From positions 1-13,342 of the forward strand of contig PJAB01001602.1 in NCBI GenBank assembly GCA_002887195.1: a stretch of 13,342 nucleotides of DNA. The letters run 5' to 3'. Shown here one piece after another: positions 1-8,149 of the stretch. Under the pieces are notes generated by a model that made no database searches, was not told the DNA's origin, and saw only the letters and a list, made by a program, of their open reading frames with translations. The position numbers were made by a program, and so were the translations under genes. Within the stretch, counting starts at the first letter, position 1. Each line of letters starts with the position of its first letter. Origin of the DNA: Chrysochromulina parva (lineage: Eukaryota; Haptophyta; Prymnesiales; Chrysochromulinaceae).

Positions 1-1
1 C

Positions 2-238
2 GCATGCGAACTCTTTGTCGGCGGTGGCATGTGGCAGCAGCTCATTTTTGCGTGGATCTTCTGCGTATTCCAGCGCTTCGTAGTCAACGAGCCCGTGCTC
101 ATCCTCGCTGCCAAGGGCTTTCCCATTCTCTTCGCGTCCGAGTTCTTCGCCAACTTTTGCGGAGAGACAATCGTGAACCTGCTCGACCTCAGCGTCCAGG
201 CCATTACGTCGTGCTTCGCGTTCGTGACCAAGCCGTGA
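2..238 (+). CDS. C-terminal fragment of a multi-pass membrane protein (5' end outside window)
   Basis: The frame is open from base 2 to a TGA at 236-238, giving 78 residues. No start is needed because the window cuts the gene. The segment is strongly hydrophobic and aromatic: one likely membrane span is around WQQLIFAWIFCVFQRFVV, followed by EPVLILAAKGFPILFASEFF and a last hydrophobic stretch before the end FAFVTKP. A span followed by a short loop with 'NEP-hydrophobic' recalls the last transmembrane helices of large polycystin-like or other giant algal membrane proteins, but this is only a resemblance. An overlapping frame from 4 to 258 is Arg-rich and looks like a shadow. The gene converges on the USP gene ending at 1378. 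Family and function remain unassigned. Confidence 0.5.
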   Translation, partial: ACELFVGGGMWQQLIFAWIFCVFQRFVVNEPVLILAAKGFPILFASEFFANFCGETIVNLLDLSVQAITSCFAFVTKP

Positions 239-1377
239 TATATGTGCTTCGCTATTAGCAATAAGGCCCTGGCGGGGCCGATGGCTCTGATATAGTCTTG
301 ATATAGGCTATCGGCGTATGATAGGGTCGAGAGGGTCACAAGGGTCAAGGCGAGGCGAGTAAGCGGTACACAGTAGAAAGTCGAGTAACAGCTAACTCGT
401 GGTGCCTTTCGGACGGCGACATTGATCAACGACCCTCGACAGCCGCAGTGCAGCCGAGCGGGGCGCCTAGCCGCTAGTCACACGATCCTCTCTCTAAGCG
501 TGTCGTACTAAATTATCCGAAGACAATACGCCGGGCCCGTAGATGCCGTCTCCACAGGCACAGCCGCTGACGCTGGCGGAGCAACTCGGCGACGGGGCTG
601 GGCCGAGAGTCGTCTCAATCTCAATCTCAATCTCAATCTCAATCTCAATCTCAAGGCCGAGAGTCGTCTCCGGTGTCAAGTCCGCCCCTCGACATGAAGC
701 CTGCGCAAAGGCGCGCGGGCTTCAGCGAGCGCGAGCACAGGACGCCGGCCTCCGATGTTCACAGCATGCGTTCACAGCACGGGCGCCCAGGTGTGAATCG
801 CTCCCCGCCAGGACGCGTCGGATGCCTCCTCAAGCCCAAAGCGCGCTCGCCTAATCTCAAGCCGATCTCCAGCCGATCTCAACTCGAGCCGTGCAACTCG
901 AGCCGTGAGGAATCGATGCTGACGCATACTGACGCATGTCGAAGCCCATGCGTCAGCGCTCTTTGAGCAGAGCAGAGGTCGTCCCGTGGCTGAGGGAGCC
1001 AAGGCGCTCAGCGAGGCGCTCCGCGAGGGAGGTGCCCATGACAGCGCCCCGCGAGGTTGAGGAGGAGCTCTCGCTGAATCTGGGCGACAAGCGCACCACC
1101 TTTGGGCGTCACCGCCGTCGCCCCCTCGCGGGATGATGGCTTCACACGATCGTTGCCGAACGCGACCTCAGGTCGACACGCCGTGAGAAAGGTGATGACA
1201 CAACCGTGTTCATGTGTGAATAGTGGTGGGTGTCCGTCCATCTACTGGCCTCTCCAAGTGATGCTTCTCACATCGCAAGATTTTGACCTAAGGAGAGGGT
1301 TTCACTACTCAGGTAGTTACCCTATGGTGTTTCAACACAGTGGTCCGCCCCATCAGCGCATCTCGGCTTGGATGCGC
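239..1377. other. Intergenic region between two convergent genes
   Basis: About 1.1 kb between the stop of the left membrane-protein fragment and the stop of the USP gene. Several short frames are open on both strands but they are Arg/Ser-rich, overlap each other and show no recognisable motif. The region contains the TCTCAA microsatellite (613-654), small direct repeats such as ACTCGAGCCGTG twice near 884-906, and CTGACGCAT repeated near 918-936. It presumably holds both 3' UTRs. I could not identify a polyadenylation signal. Confidence 0.5.
601..670. repeat. TCTCAA hexanucleotide microsatellite flanked by a 16-bp direct repeat
   Basis: Seven perfect TCTCAA units fill 613-654. The array is bracketed by the direct repeat GGCCGAGAGTCGTCTC at 601-616 and 655-670. 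On the minus strand it translates as an Ile-Glu run, which explains a spurious short open frame there. Confidence 0.9.
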
Positions 1378-2328
1378 TCACGACGGCGCTCCGCCCTCCA
1401 CCCCCGCTGGCCCTCCACCCCCCGGCGGCATGTCGTCGTATACAGTGTGGATGCTCAGCCCGGTCTCTCGTCGAGCACCGCCGCCGCCCCCCCCCACGAT
1501 CGTGTGGGTGGGCAGCTTGCCGCCCTTGCGCACGCCCTTTGGGGCGCCCCCCTTAGCACCAGTGCCGGGCGCGGCGGCGGCCGGGTCGACGACGGTCGCG
1601 CCATCGCGTAGCAGCAGCACGTCGGCGTCCCGCAGCTGCAGCGGGTGCGCGCCAATTTTGGGACAAGTTCGTATTTTGGGCTCGTCCCATTTCAGGGCGG
1701 CGACGAAGGCGGGAGTGAGGCTCTTCGCGCCCACCTGATGGCAGAGCCACACAAAGGCACTCAGCGGCACTCAGACGCACTCAGGCGACGAAGGCGGGAG
1801 TGAGGCTCACCGTCGGCACTCAGACGCAATCAGACGCAATCAGACGTCATTAGAGTGAGGCTCACCGTCGGTGGCTTGGCGAGGGAGAGCCGGGTGCGCT
1901 CGACGCCACAGACGGCGCTCAGCGCGTCTACGAGCTGCTCGGTGCTCCAACTGGTCTGGGCGCACAGCGTACCTGATGAGGGAGGCAATCAGAGGTCATC
2001 AGAGGCCATGAGAGGTCATTAGAGGTCATCAGGTGCTCCATCTCGTTTGGGCAGATGACGTACCGCCACGTCGCACGATAACCGTGCTCTGGCCAGATGC
2101 CGGCAGCGGCGGGGCCGGCGGCGGCGGCGGGGCTGCCTTCGCGCTGGCGACCGTCGTGCCCGGGGGCAGGCGTGCATCGGCGCTTGATTCCGAGGGCAGC
2201 GGCGGAGGGGCGAGGGCGCCGTGCTGGGCGAGGGCGGCGCTCGGCTTCGCTCCAAGCGCCTGCCGTACGGCGGCTACAAAGTCGTCCTCGGTGTCGGCGG
2301 TCGGCGCGTCTGATCTCTCACTGCTACT

Positions 2329-2360
<32 letters not shown>

Positions 2361-5300
2361 TTGCACCGCCGCCGCTAGCACCGCTGCTCGCACCCGCACC
2401 CTCCTCAGCGCCGGCGCTGCTGCCCAGCACGGCGCTGCTGCCCAGCAACTGCCACCGAATGAGCAATGCCTCTTCGGTGAGCGACTCGGCGTGGCTGAGC
2501 TCCTGCACGGCAATCTCCTTATCCTCGAAGCCGCCCGTCATCGCCTGGCGCACCTGATGAGGAAGGCAATCCGAGCTTATTAGCAGGAACATACGAGTCC
2601 TCTCTTATTCAGAGGTCATCTGAGTCCAGCAGATCAATCAGAGGTCATCAGAGGCCATCGGACCAATCAGAGGCCCTCGCTGCGCACTGTCTTCGCATCA
2701 CGGAGGAGCCCTCCTGTTCGTGCGCCAGAGCGCTTGAAGAGCCGCAATGCGCTCGCCGACGTCGCCAAGCTCAACTGACCGTTGGCGCTCAGGGCGCTAT
2801 AGAGGCGACGCTTGAGCTCGCCGATCTTGAGATTCTCGGAGATTGCGAGCTCGCAGCACGCGTCTCCCGATCGAAGTTTGGTGGCGAGAGGGTCGGAACC
2901 ACCAAACTCGGAGCCACGCTCCACCGCCGCGGGCGCCGTCGCGGGCGATGGTGGCTCACCCGCATCGCCCCCCTCACCCCCCTCATCCCCCTCACCCCCC
3001 TTTCCGGCCGCCCCGGTGGATAGGATGCCACTCCCCGCGCCAGCGTGCGCCCGTTCGCACAAAAAGGCTCTCACGAGGACCTCATCCTTACCTGATGAGG
3101 GAAGCAATCAGAGATGTCATTAAGGGCCATTATCCTCACCAAGGGGCGCGCCTCGCCTGATGAGGGAAGCAATCAGAGGTCATTAAGGGCCATCATCCTC
3201 ACCAAGGGGCGCGCCTCGCTCGACGTACACCGATGAGCCATCAGTGAGCCCGGCACCCCCAGGCCCCGATCCAAGCGGCGTCCCCTCCTCATTCTTGAGA
3301 TGCGACCTGATGAGGGAGGCCATCCGAGGTCAGCTGAGGTCATCCGAGGTCATCCGAGGTCATCCGAGGTCATCCGAGGTCATCCGAGGTCATCCGAGGT
3401 CATCCGAGGTCATCCGAGGTCATCCGAGGTCATCTGAGGTCATCCGAGGTCATCCGAGGTCATCCGAGGTCATCCGAGGTCATCCGAGGTCATCCGAGGT
3501 CATCCGAGGTCATCTGAGGTCATCTGAGGTCATCTGAGGTCATCCGAGGTCATCCGAAGTCATCCGAGGTCATCCGAGGTCATCAGTGGCAATTAGTGGC
3601 GATTACCCCTTGGCCGCCCGTCGAAGGCGCAGCTGGCCGAGCGCCGTCGTGGGCACACCGAGCCGGCGCGCAATCTCCGCCTTGAGCTCCGCGAGCGTCT
3701 GCCGCCCGTCAACGGTCACCGTGTGCGCTGCCGCGAGCGCTGTGACGAATTCCAATGGGCCCTCAGCGTCACGGGTTACGTCAACGTCGACGCCCAGTGC
3801 GGCAGCGCCCTCCGCATCGATCGGCTCGGCAGCCCCGGGTGCGAGCGCCGTGTCGAGCGCATTGAACGTGATGGTCATTCGATGGCGGGCACTCTCGCGT
3901 CGTCGCAGCAGCTCGCTCGGCGCGTCCGCCGTCACAGCCGCCTCGATCCATAACTCGTCCCCGGGCCGCACGCGCAGCCCTCCAAGTGTACACGTGGCAT
4001 CCGTCATAGCCGGGAGTGACGAGAGGACTCCCTCCCCCTCCTCTCCCACCTCCTCGTTGTCGTCGTTGAGGATGCGCCGCATCTTGGACGGTGGCGGCGG
4101 CGCCGACGTGAGCAACGACCACGACCCATCGCTCCCGATGCGCACGATCCGCTGTACAGGCGCCGCCACCCCCAAGCGAGCCTCCACGACGGCGCGCAGA
4201 TCGGCGAGCGACGCGTGGTTTGAACGGCCGTTGGGCACGCACAGGAGCTGCACAGGCCCTTCGATGCCCTCGTCGTAGGGCAAGGCGTCGCTCAGCACGG
4301 CAGCGGCGGCGGTGCCGTTGCTGTCGTTGTTGTTGTTGGTGGTGGTGGTGCTGCTGCTGATCATGGTGCTACTGATGGTGCTCATGTTGCTTGGAGGGAG
4401 GGCAGTGCTGACGTCAAGATCGCCGGCCACCGCGCTGCTGACGCTGCCGGCCCCAGCGCCGTGATGAGCACCGCCGCCTTCGGCCGCCGCGAGACGCATC
4501 CGCTCGAGCTCGGTGAAGGCGGGCGTCGGGACTTTGTCCGGTGCCGCCGCCCCCACCGCCGCCCCCTCCGCCGCCGCCGCCGCCTCCACCTCTTGGGACG
4601 TCGGGCACGCCGTCGTGGGCACCGAGGGCGCCCAGCGGCGCACGCGTAGGTACAGGTCGTCCGGCGTTGGGGCTGGCCACGTGGCAGCGGCGGTTTCGGC
4701 CGAGCGCCTTTCGAAGAGCACGGCCGCGCGGGGGGCGAGGCAGAGCGTCGAGAGTGTCTGCCTCGCCTCCGCATCGAGCTCCGAGTTCGTCAACGGCTGC
4801 TCGGGCGTACCGTGCAGCGGATCCCATCGGCGCAGGCGCACCTGATGAGGGAGGCAATCAGACGTCATTAGAGCCAATCAAGGACGTGCAGAGGATCCCA
4901 TCGGCGCAGGCGCACCAGCTGGCCGCTGCGCACGCGCACGCTACCGGCCGCATCAGGTGGCGAGACACTCGCGCCGTCGTGAGCGCTCGCGCCGTCGTGA
5001 GCGCCGTCCGGCCGTGCGGCGACGTGTGAACTGACAGCCCCCCCGTGTGAATTGACAGCCCCCCCGGCTGCTGGAGCGGCTGCTGACGGTGGGCCCGTCG
5101 CCGGCGACGTGGCTAGCCGAGCTTGCGCGCTGAGGAGCCTGAGAGCCGCGTCCGCATGCGAGCGATCTCCGCCGAGCTCGAGGGCGAGCTTGACGAGATC
5201 CGGTTCCGTCAATGCATGCTTCGAGCCCAACGAGGCGAGCACTGCTGGGAGATCGAGCGCGAGATCGGGCGCGGGCGTCGTGTCGGCAGCGAGCGCGGAC

Positions 5301-7248
5301 GCGCAGATCTGCGGCAGCTCCGCCGCGGGCGTGTCCGCATGCAGCTGGATTGTGACCTCGCGTGCGAGATCGTCCGCGGGCACGACCGTGAGGTGGACGA
5401 TCATCGCCGCCTGCTGCTTCCACAAACGCACCTGCGCGGCCTCCGCCTCGTCTGCCTCAATCTCAGCCGCGAGCGGCGCGGGGGGCGAGGGCACCTGATG
5501 AAGGAGGCCATCAAATGTCATCAGAGGCGATCAGAGGTCATCAGAGGCAATCAGAGGTCATCAGAGGCAATCAGAGGTCATCAGAGGCAATTAGAAGTCA
5601 TCAGAGGCAGTTCGGGGGCGAGGGCACACCTCCCCGCCCTCCCACGGGGACGTGCTCCCAGGCGGCCGCCGCCGGTACACGAGCAGGTACGCATTGCGCC
5701 CCGAGTCGAGTCCGCCACCCGCGGGGCAAGGTTCGCCATGACCCGCTGCACTCTCGACATCGGCTTCTGTCGCAGCGGTTACATTCGTGTCATTGAACTC
5801 GTGCCAGCTCGAGCCAGTGCCGCGGCGTAGTAATGCTGTGTAGTGCCCTCCCTGTGCCGAGCCGGCATGCATGAGCGCACCCACACAGTCATACCAAACC
5901 TCCTCGTCGGCCGCCGGAGCAGCGCCCACCGCAGCGCCCACCGCAGCGTCCCCCGGCGCGTCTGCCGCTGCCGCGTCTGCCGCTGCCGCTCCGGCGCCGG
6001 CGCCACCGCTGCCGCCGCCGCCGCCAACGGCGCCGGCGACGTGCTTGACCGCCTCGGGTGGAATCGGCGGTTCGGCTACATACGGGCCTAGGTTGAGGCA
6101 CAGGGGAAAGGCGACGCGGTGGTTGAGTTTCTTGCGACGTAACGTGGCGAAGTCGAATGTGAAGCGCTTGAGCTGCAGCATGAGCAGGGGCGGTAGCTTC
6201 GAGGGCCGGACACCCTTGAGCGCGGGCACCTGATGAGGGAGGCGATCAGACGTCATTAGAGCCAATCATAGGCTAATCAAGGGTCGGACGCCTCCTTGAG
6301 CGTGGGCACCTGATGAGGGAGGCAATCAGACGTCATTAGAGCCAATCAAGAGGAGCGCGGGCACCTTCTCGTTGCACACGTCGCATCGCCAGCAGTTGTC
6401 GCCGTCGAGCGTCTCCCACGCCGTGTACTCGCGCAGCGCCTGCTCAAGCGAGATCGCAAGAGATACGTCCAGCGCAAGGTCGCAGTACGCTTCCTCCCGC
6501 GTCGAGCGTCGTCCGCACCTGATGAGGGAGGCAATCAGACGTCATTAGAGCCAATCAAGGTCGCAGTATGCTTCCTCCCTCGTCGAGCGTCGTCCGCACC
6601 TGAGGCATCGGAGGCAATCAGAGGCCATTCGAGCTAAACAGGGGCCACTCAGTACTTGAGGCATCGGAGCGTCGAGGTGAGCATCCCTTCGAAGAGCTCG
6701 CGCTCGATGGCGACGCCGTACTTGGCCAGGGCCGTGAAGAGCACGCGGCACAGCTCCTGCACGTCGTGCTGCCGAAACGACTCGGCACGCGACCAGCCAA
6801 AGGAGGCCGTGAGCGAGCGCGTCGAGACGGCCTGGCACGACGTGAGCTGCAGTTGCGTGAAGAGTCGCGCGAGCTGGAGTGGCACGCACGCGTCCGCCGG
6901 GCCGTGCACGGCCTCGCCCTCGTACGAGAACGCGAACACCTCGCGCCGCACCTCGGGCAGGAGGAACAGCGCCTGGATCAGGCTGTTAAGGTAGCAGGTC
7001 GCGCCCTCGTTCGTAAGCCCACAGTAGGGCTGATCCTCGCGCCGCCCCTCGAACCACGAAGCCGGGCGGCCCGTGCCCTTGTCGCGAGCGATGCGGACCG
7101 CGAGCAGGCGTGCAGCCTCCCTCGCCGTCGCCAGCGAAGCCTCGCGAGCTTCGCTCTCTCGCTCTGTGAGCGATTGTCCTCGCTCGGTGGGAGGAGCGCT
7201 CATGGTACGGTGCGTACCGACGCCAGGCCCGGGACGCAGCGCCGCCAT
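1378..7248 (-). CDS. Ubiquitin-specific protease (USP40/USP47-type deubiquitinase), 10 exons
   Basis: Cysteine protease (peptidase C19) removing ubiquitin from substrates. My minus-strand exon model is 7248-6656, 6518-6365, 6229-5630, 5494-4916, 4841-3607, 3306-3203, 3091-2688, 2553-2064, 1972-1866, 1734-1378, totalling 4623 nt (about 1540 residues) with compatible phases throughout. The Cys box GLTNEGATCYLNSLIQ has Cys85; CLKC (196-199) and CDVC (243-246) form the zinc-ribbon pairs; LPPLLMLQLKRF follows; the His box is GGHYTALLR (His378), then EFND (Asp396) and NAYLLVYR. The long tail has beta-grasp-like stretches (VDGRQTLAELKAEIARRLGV; VRLRRWDPLHG) as in USP40/47. Low-complexity Gly, Ala, Ser/Thr/Asn and Pro runs are family-atypical inserts. 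The ATG at 7248 has a good context (GAGATGG); no in-frame ATG lies upstream before the stop at 7395-7393. The next ATG at 7203 is an alternative start. Assignment to USP40 rather than USP47 is unresolved. Confidence 0.9.
1735..1865 (-). mobile_element. USP intron 9 (131 nt), introner-like
   Basis: Donor GTGAGCC after the codon ending at 1866, acceptor CATCAG before GTG at 1734; phase 0. It contains the family signature CTCTAATGACGTCTGATTG and a partial copy of the downstream exon (GAGCCTCACTCCCGCC), which is also matched at the donor. Several CAGACGCAAT-type short repeats lie inside. Confidence 0.8.
1973..2063 (-). mobile_element. USP intron 8 (91 nt) with diverged 32-nt exon duplication
   Basis: Donor GTACGTCATC, acceptor CCCTCATCAG, phase 1. 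The first 32 nt of the intron match the first 32 nt of the downstream exon at 24 of 32 positions by my count (both begin GTACG and end TGGAGCACC). The element part has the repeated TGACCTCT units typical of the family. The divergence suggests an older insertion than introns 1 or 4. Confidence 0.85.
2554..2687 (-). mobile_element. USP intron 7 (134 nt), introner-like
   Basis: Donor GTGCGCAGCG, acceptor CTTCCTCATCAG, phase 0; it joins ...LLRDAKT to VRQAMTGGFED. Only the first six bases (GTGCGC) match the downstream exon start. The body holds TGACCTCTGATTG-like segments plus a less related stretch around 2581-2610. Confidence 0.8.
3092..3202 (-). mobile_element. USP intron 6 (111 nt), two tandem element copies
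   Basis: Donor GTGAGGATGATGG, acceptor CCCTCATCAG, phase 1; it joins ...YVERGAPLG to KDEVLVRAFL. The downstream exon begins GTAAGGATGAGG, resembling the donor. Within the intron, the end of the upstream exon (GCGAGGCGCGCCCCTTG), the donor and the element are repeated once more, giving a tandem duplication of roughly 65 nt and an internal CATCAG acceptor near 3156. Confidence 0.8.
3307..3606 (-). mobile_element. USP intron 5 (300 nt) containing a decamer array
   Basis: Donor GTAATCGCC after a split Gly codon (phase 2), acceptor CCCTCATCAG; it joins ...RLRRAAKG to SHLKNEEGTPL. The longest intron in the gene, because the interior is expanded into 26 decamers. Unlike the others I see no clear duplication between the donor side and the downstream exon. 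Confidence 0.8.
3321..3580. repeat. Tandem decamer array CATCCGAGGT x26
   Basis: Twenty-six consecutive 10-bp units of CATCCGAGGT (TGACCTCGGA-type when read on the gene strand). A few units carry CATCTGAGGT and one each CAGCTGAGGT and CATCCGAAGT. The phase never slips over 260 bp. The unit resembles the TGACGTCTGAT segment of the introner core. It lies wholly within intron 5 of the USP gene. Confidence 0.95.
4842..4915 (-). mobile_element. USP intron 4 (74 nt): 31-nt exon duplication plus ~43-nt element
   Basis: The cleanest example. Bases 4885-4915 duplicate the downstream exon start at 4811-4841 with 30 of 31 matches. The rest is the family core, which on the gene strand begins CTTGATTGGCTCTAATG and ends TTGCCTCCCTCATCAG (4842-4882). 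Donor GTGCGCCTG lies at the start of the duplicated copy; phase 0. Retention gives an in-frame TAA in the CTAAT segment. A second possible donor, GTCC at 4884-4881, would make a 43-nt intron and keep ten duplicated residues in frame. Confidence 0.9.
5495..5629 (-). mobile_element. USP intron 3 (135 nt) containing a 20-mer array
   Basis: Donor GTGTGCCCTCG, acceptor CTCCTTCATCAG, phase 0; it joins ...SPWEGGE to VPSPPAPLAAEIE. GTGCCCTCGCCCCC (14 nt) occurs both just inside the donor and at the start of the downstream exon. The interior is an expanded 20-nt tandem repeat. Confidence 0.85.
5518..5610. repeat. 20-bp tandem repeat, about 4.6 copies, in USP intron 3
   Basis: Units of TCATCAGAGGCAATCAGAGG at 5518-5537, 5538-5557, 5558-5577, 5578-5597 and a partial copy to 5610, with a few substitutions. 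Each unit is two related ten-mers, so this looks like the same sequence class as the decamer array of intron 5 at an earlier stage. Confidence 0.9.
6230..6364 (-). mobile_element. USP intron 2 (135 nt), two element copies
   Basis: Donor GTGCCCGCGCTC after ...CDVCNEK, acceptor CCCTCATCAG before VPALKGVRPSK; phase 0. One perfect 41-nt core occupies 6310-6350 and a variant core begins at 6230. Between them is a mutated copy of the exon 3 start (GTGCCCACGCTCAAGG). A third, 12-nt copy of that start (GTGCCCGCGCTC) forms the donor, so two insertions have occurred at one site. Confidence 0.9.
6519..6655 (-). mobile_element. USP intron 1 (137 nt), layered element with 44-nt exon copy
   Basis: Donor GTACTGAGTG at 6655, final acceptor CCCTCATCAG at 6519; phase 2, restoring CLKCGRRSTREE. 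Bases 6556-6599 are a second copy of the downstream exon start (6475-6518), 42 of 44 identical. An inner acceptor CCTCAG at 6602-6600 precedes that copy, and the upstream exon end CTCCGATGCCTCA is also repeated there. The perfect 41-nt core is at 6519-6559. Splicing could remove it as one intron or in two nested steps; the mRNA would be the same. Confidence 0.85.
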
Positions 7249-7483
7249 CTCGTTGACCTCCACAGCAGACTTCGTGCCGCTCCTCTTCCTCCTCCTCCTC
7301 AGCGTGACCCTTTTCGGCGCCGTCACTACGATCTGCGGCTTCGGTGCGAGTCCGCCTCGCACGAAAGTGGTCACGGTTTCGCGAAGGATTCGTCAAGGAG
7401 ATTTGGTGCGAAAATTGAAGTTGGCCGCGCGCGGCTTCGACATGGTGACGCCGCCAACTTTGGGAAGCCCCTTCCCGGCCACA
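7249..7483. promoter_or_regulatory. Putative divergent promoter between USP and the MGCAAS gene
   Basis: Only 235 bp separate the two proposed start codons, which point away from each other. The stretch includes the palindrome TTCGCGAA near 7378-7385, within TTTCGCGAAGG, resembling an E2F-type TTTSGCG site. No TATA box is evident. Its promoter role is inferred from geometry alone. Confidence 0.4.
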
Positions 7484-7981
7484 ATGGGGTGTGCCGCGTC
7501 GACAAGCCCGCGGAAGCCGACGCCCGCGTCTCCACTCTTCCCCCCCACTCGACACTCTGGAGACATGACGATGAAGAAGCAGCTGACTCCTAGCATCCTC
7601 AGCGGCCTCGGAGCTCCCTCGGGAGCGTTGCTCGATGAAATGAGCGTGCCCGACGCCCGTCCGACAGTCGATGGCATCACTGATGGAATCAGGAGTCCGC
7701 AGACGGAAGGAAAATCGCGTGCAGATGCATCAAATGGGTCTCCGCCATCAGGTGGCCTCCGACTTACCTCGCTCGGCAACAGTCAGCGTGCATTGGTAGT
7801 AGCGATTGCGTCGGCACCTACAGCAGCGCCGTCGGCGCCGGAAGCGATGCAGCAGGCTTCCCATGCACAGCCGGCCGTCAGAGTACCGGCAGCAATGCCC
7901 GAGCGACCGGCCACGGACGAGTTGCAACTGCAGGATGCAGGGGTCGTGGACGACGGCGTGTCGTGTATACGATGTGCGTAA
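7484..7981 (+). CDS. Hypothetical protein with N-terminal MGCAAS acylation motif
   Basis: An ORF of 165 residues starting at an ATG with a good context (CACAATGGGG). The frame is open further upstream, but that part overlaps the USP gene on the other strand, so I chose this Met. MGCAAS is a classic N-myristoylation site (Gly2, small residue at position 6) with an adjacent Cys3 for palmitoylation, so the product would attach to membranes. The rest is low-complexity and Ser/Pro/Ala-rich with no recognised domain; it ends CIRCA. GTAAGA at 7978 overlaps the stop and resembles a strong 5' splice site, so the gene may continue by splicing, though I see no clear next exon before the convergent gene ending at 8150. 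It could be a non-coding transcript or a non-functional frame; confidence is limited. Confidence 0.4.
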   Translation: MGCAASTSPRKPTPASPLFPPTRHSGDMTMKKQLTPSILSGLGAPSGALLDEMSVPDARPTVDGITDGIRSPQTEGKSRADASNGSPPSGGLRLTSLGNSQRALVVAIASAPTAAPSAPEAMQQASHAQPAVRVPAAMPERPATDELQLQDAGVVDDGVSCIRCA

Positions 7982-8149
7982 GATGTCGGCACACATGTTG
8001 GTTGTTGCAAACGAGTACGACGGTTGTTGCAAACCGTAGTCCCACTACGACGCCGCTGTGCGTGTTCAACGCACTCATCCCTTCCTCACCCCTAGCCTCT
8101 CAACACACTAAAAAACTCAGCAGCGCTCCTAAACTAACACTCCTAATTC
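7982..8149. other. Convergent 3' intergenic spacer
   Basis: 168 bp between two converging ORFs. It contains the direct repeat GGTTGTTGCAAAC at about 8000 and 8023, and a pyrimidine/A-rich stretch (CCTCACCCCTAG, CACTAAAAAACTCAG) that could hold 3' UTR signals or an acceptor site for the gene ending at 7981. Confidence 0.4.

Noticed and set aside
494..679. Minus-strand ORF with an Ile-Glu run
   Set aside because: Produced by the TCTCAA microsatellite.
2029..2063. Reading the 3' end of USP exon 8 through to a stop at 2029
   Set aside because: This sequence is the diverged copy of the next exon; splicing at GTACGT restores a conserved-looking frame.
3244..3537. Plus-strand ORF rich in SSEVIRGHPR repeats
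   Set aside because: It is a translation of the decamer array inside a USP intron.
3321..3580. CRISPR-like array
   Set aside because: Units are contiguous decamers with no spacers, in a eukaryotic intron.
3586..4278. 230-residue plus-strand ORF
   Set aside because: Antisense to USP exon 5, Ser-rich, no motif; open because of GC-rich codon bias.
7249..7374. Upstream start of the USP gene at 7374
   Set aside because: The codon is GTG, not ATG; the first in-frame ATG is at 7248.
7393..7779. 128-residue minus-strand ORF upstream of USP
   Set aside because: I tried it as a first USP exon (ATG at 7443) but found no GT donor before its stop; no recognised motif.
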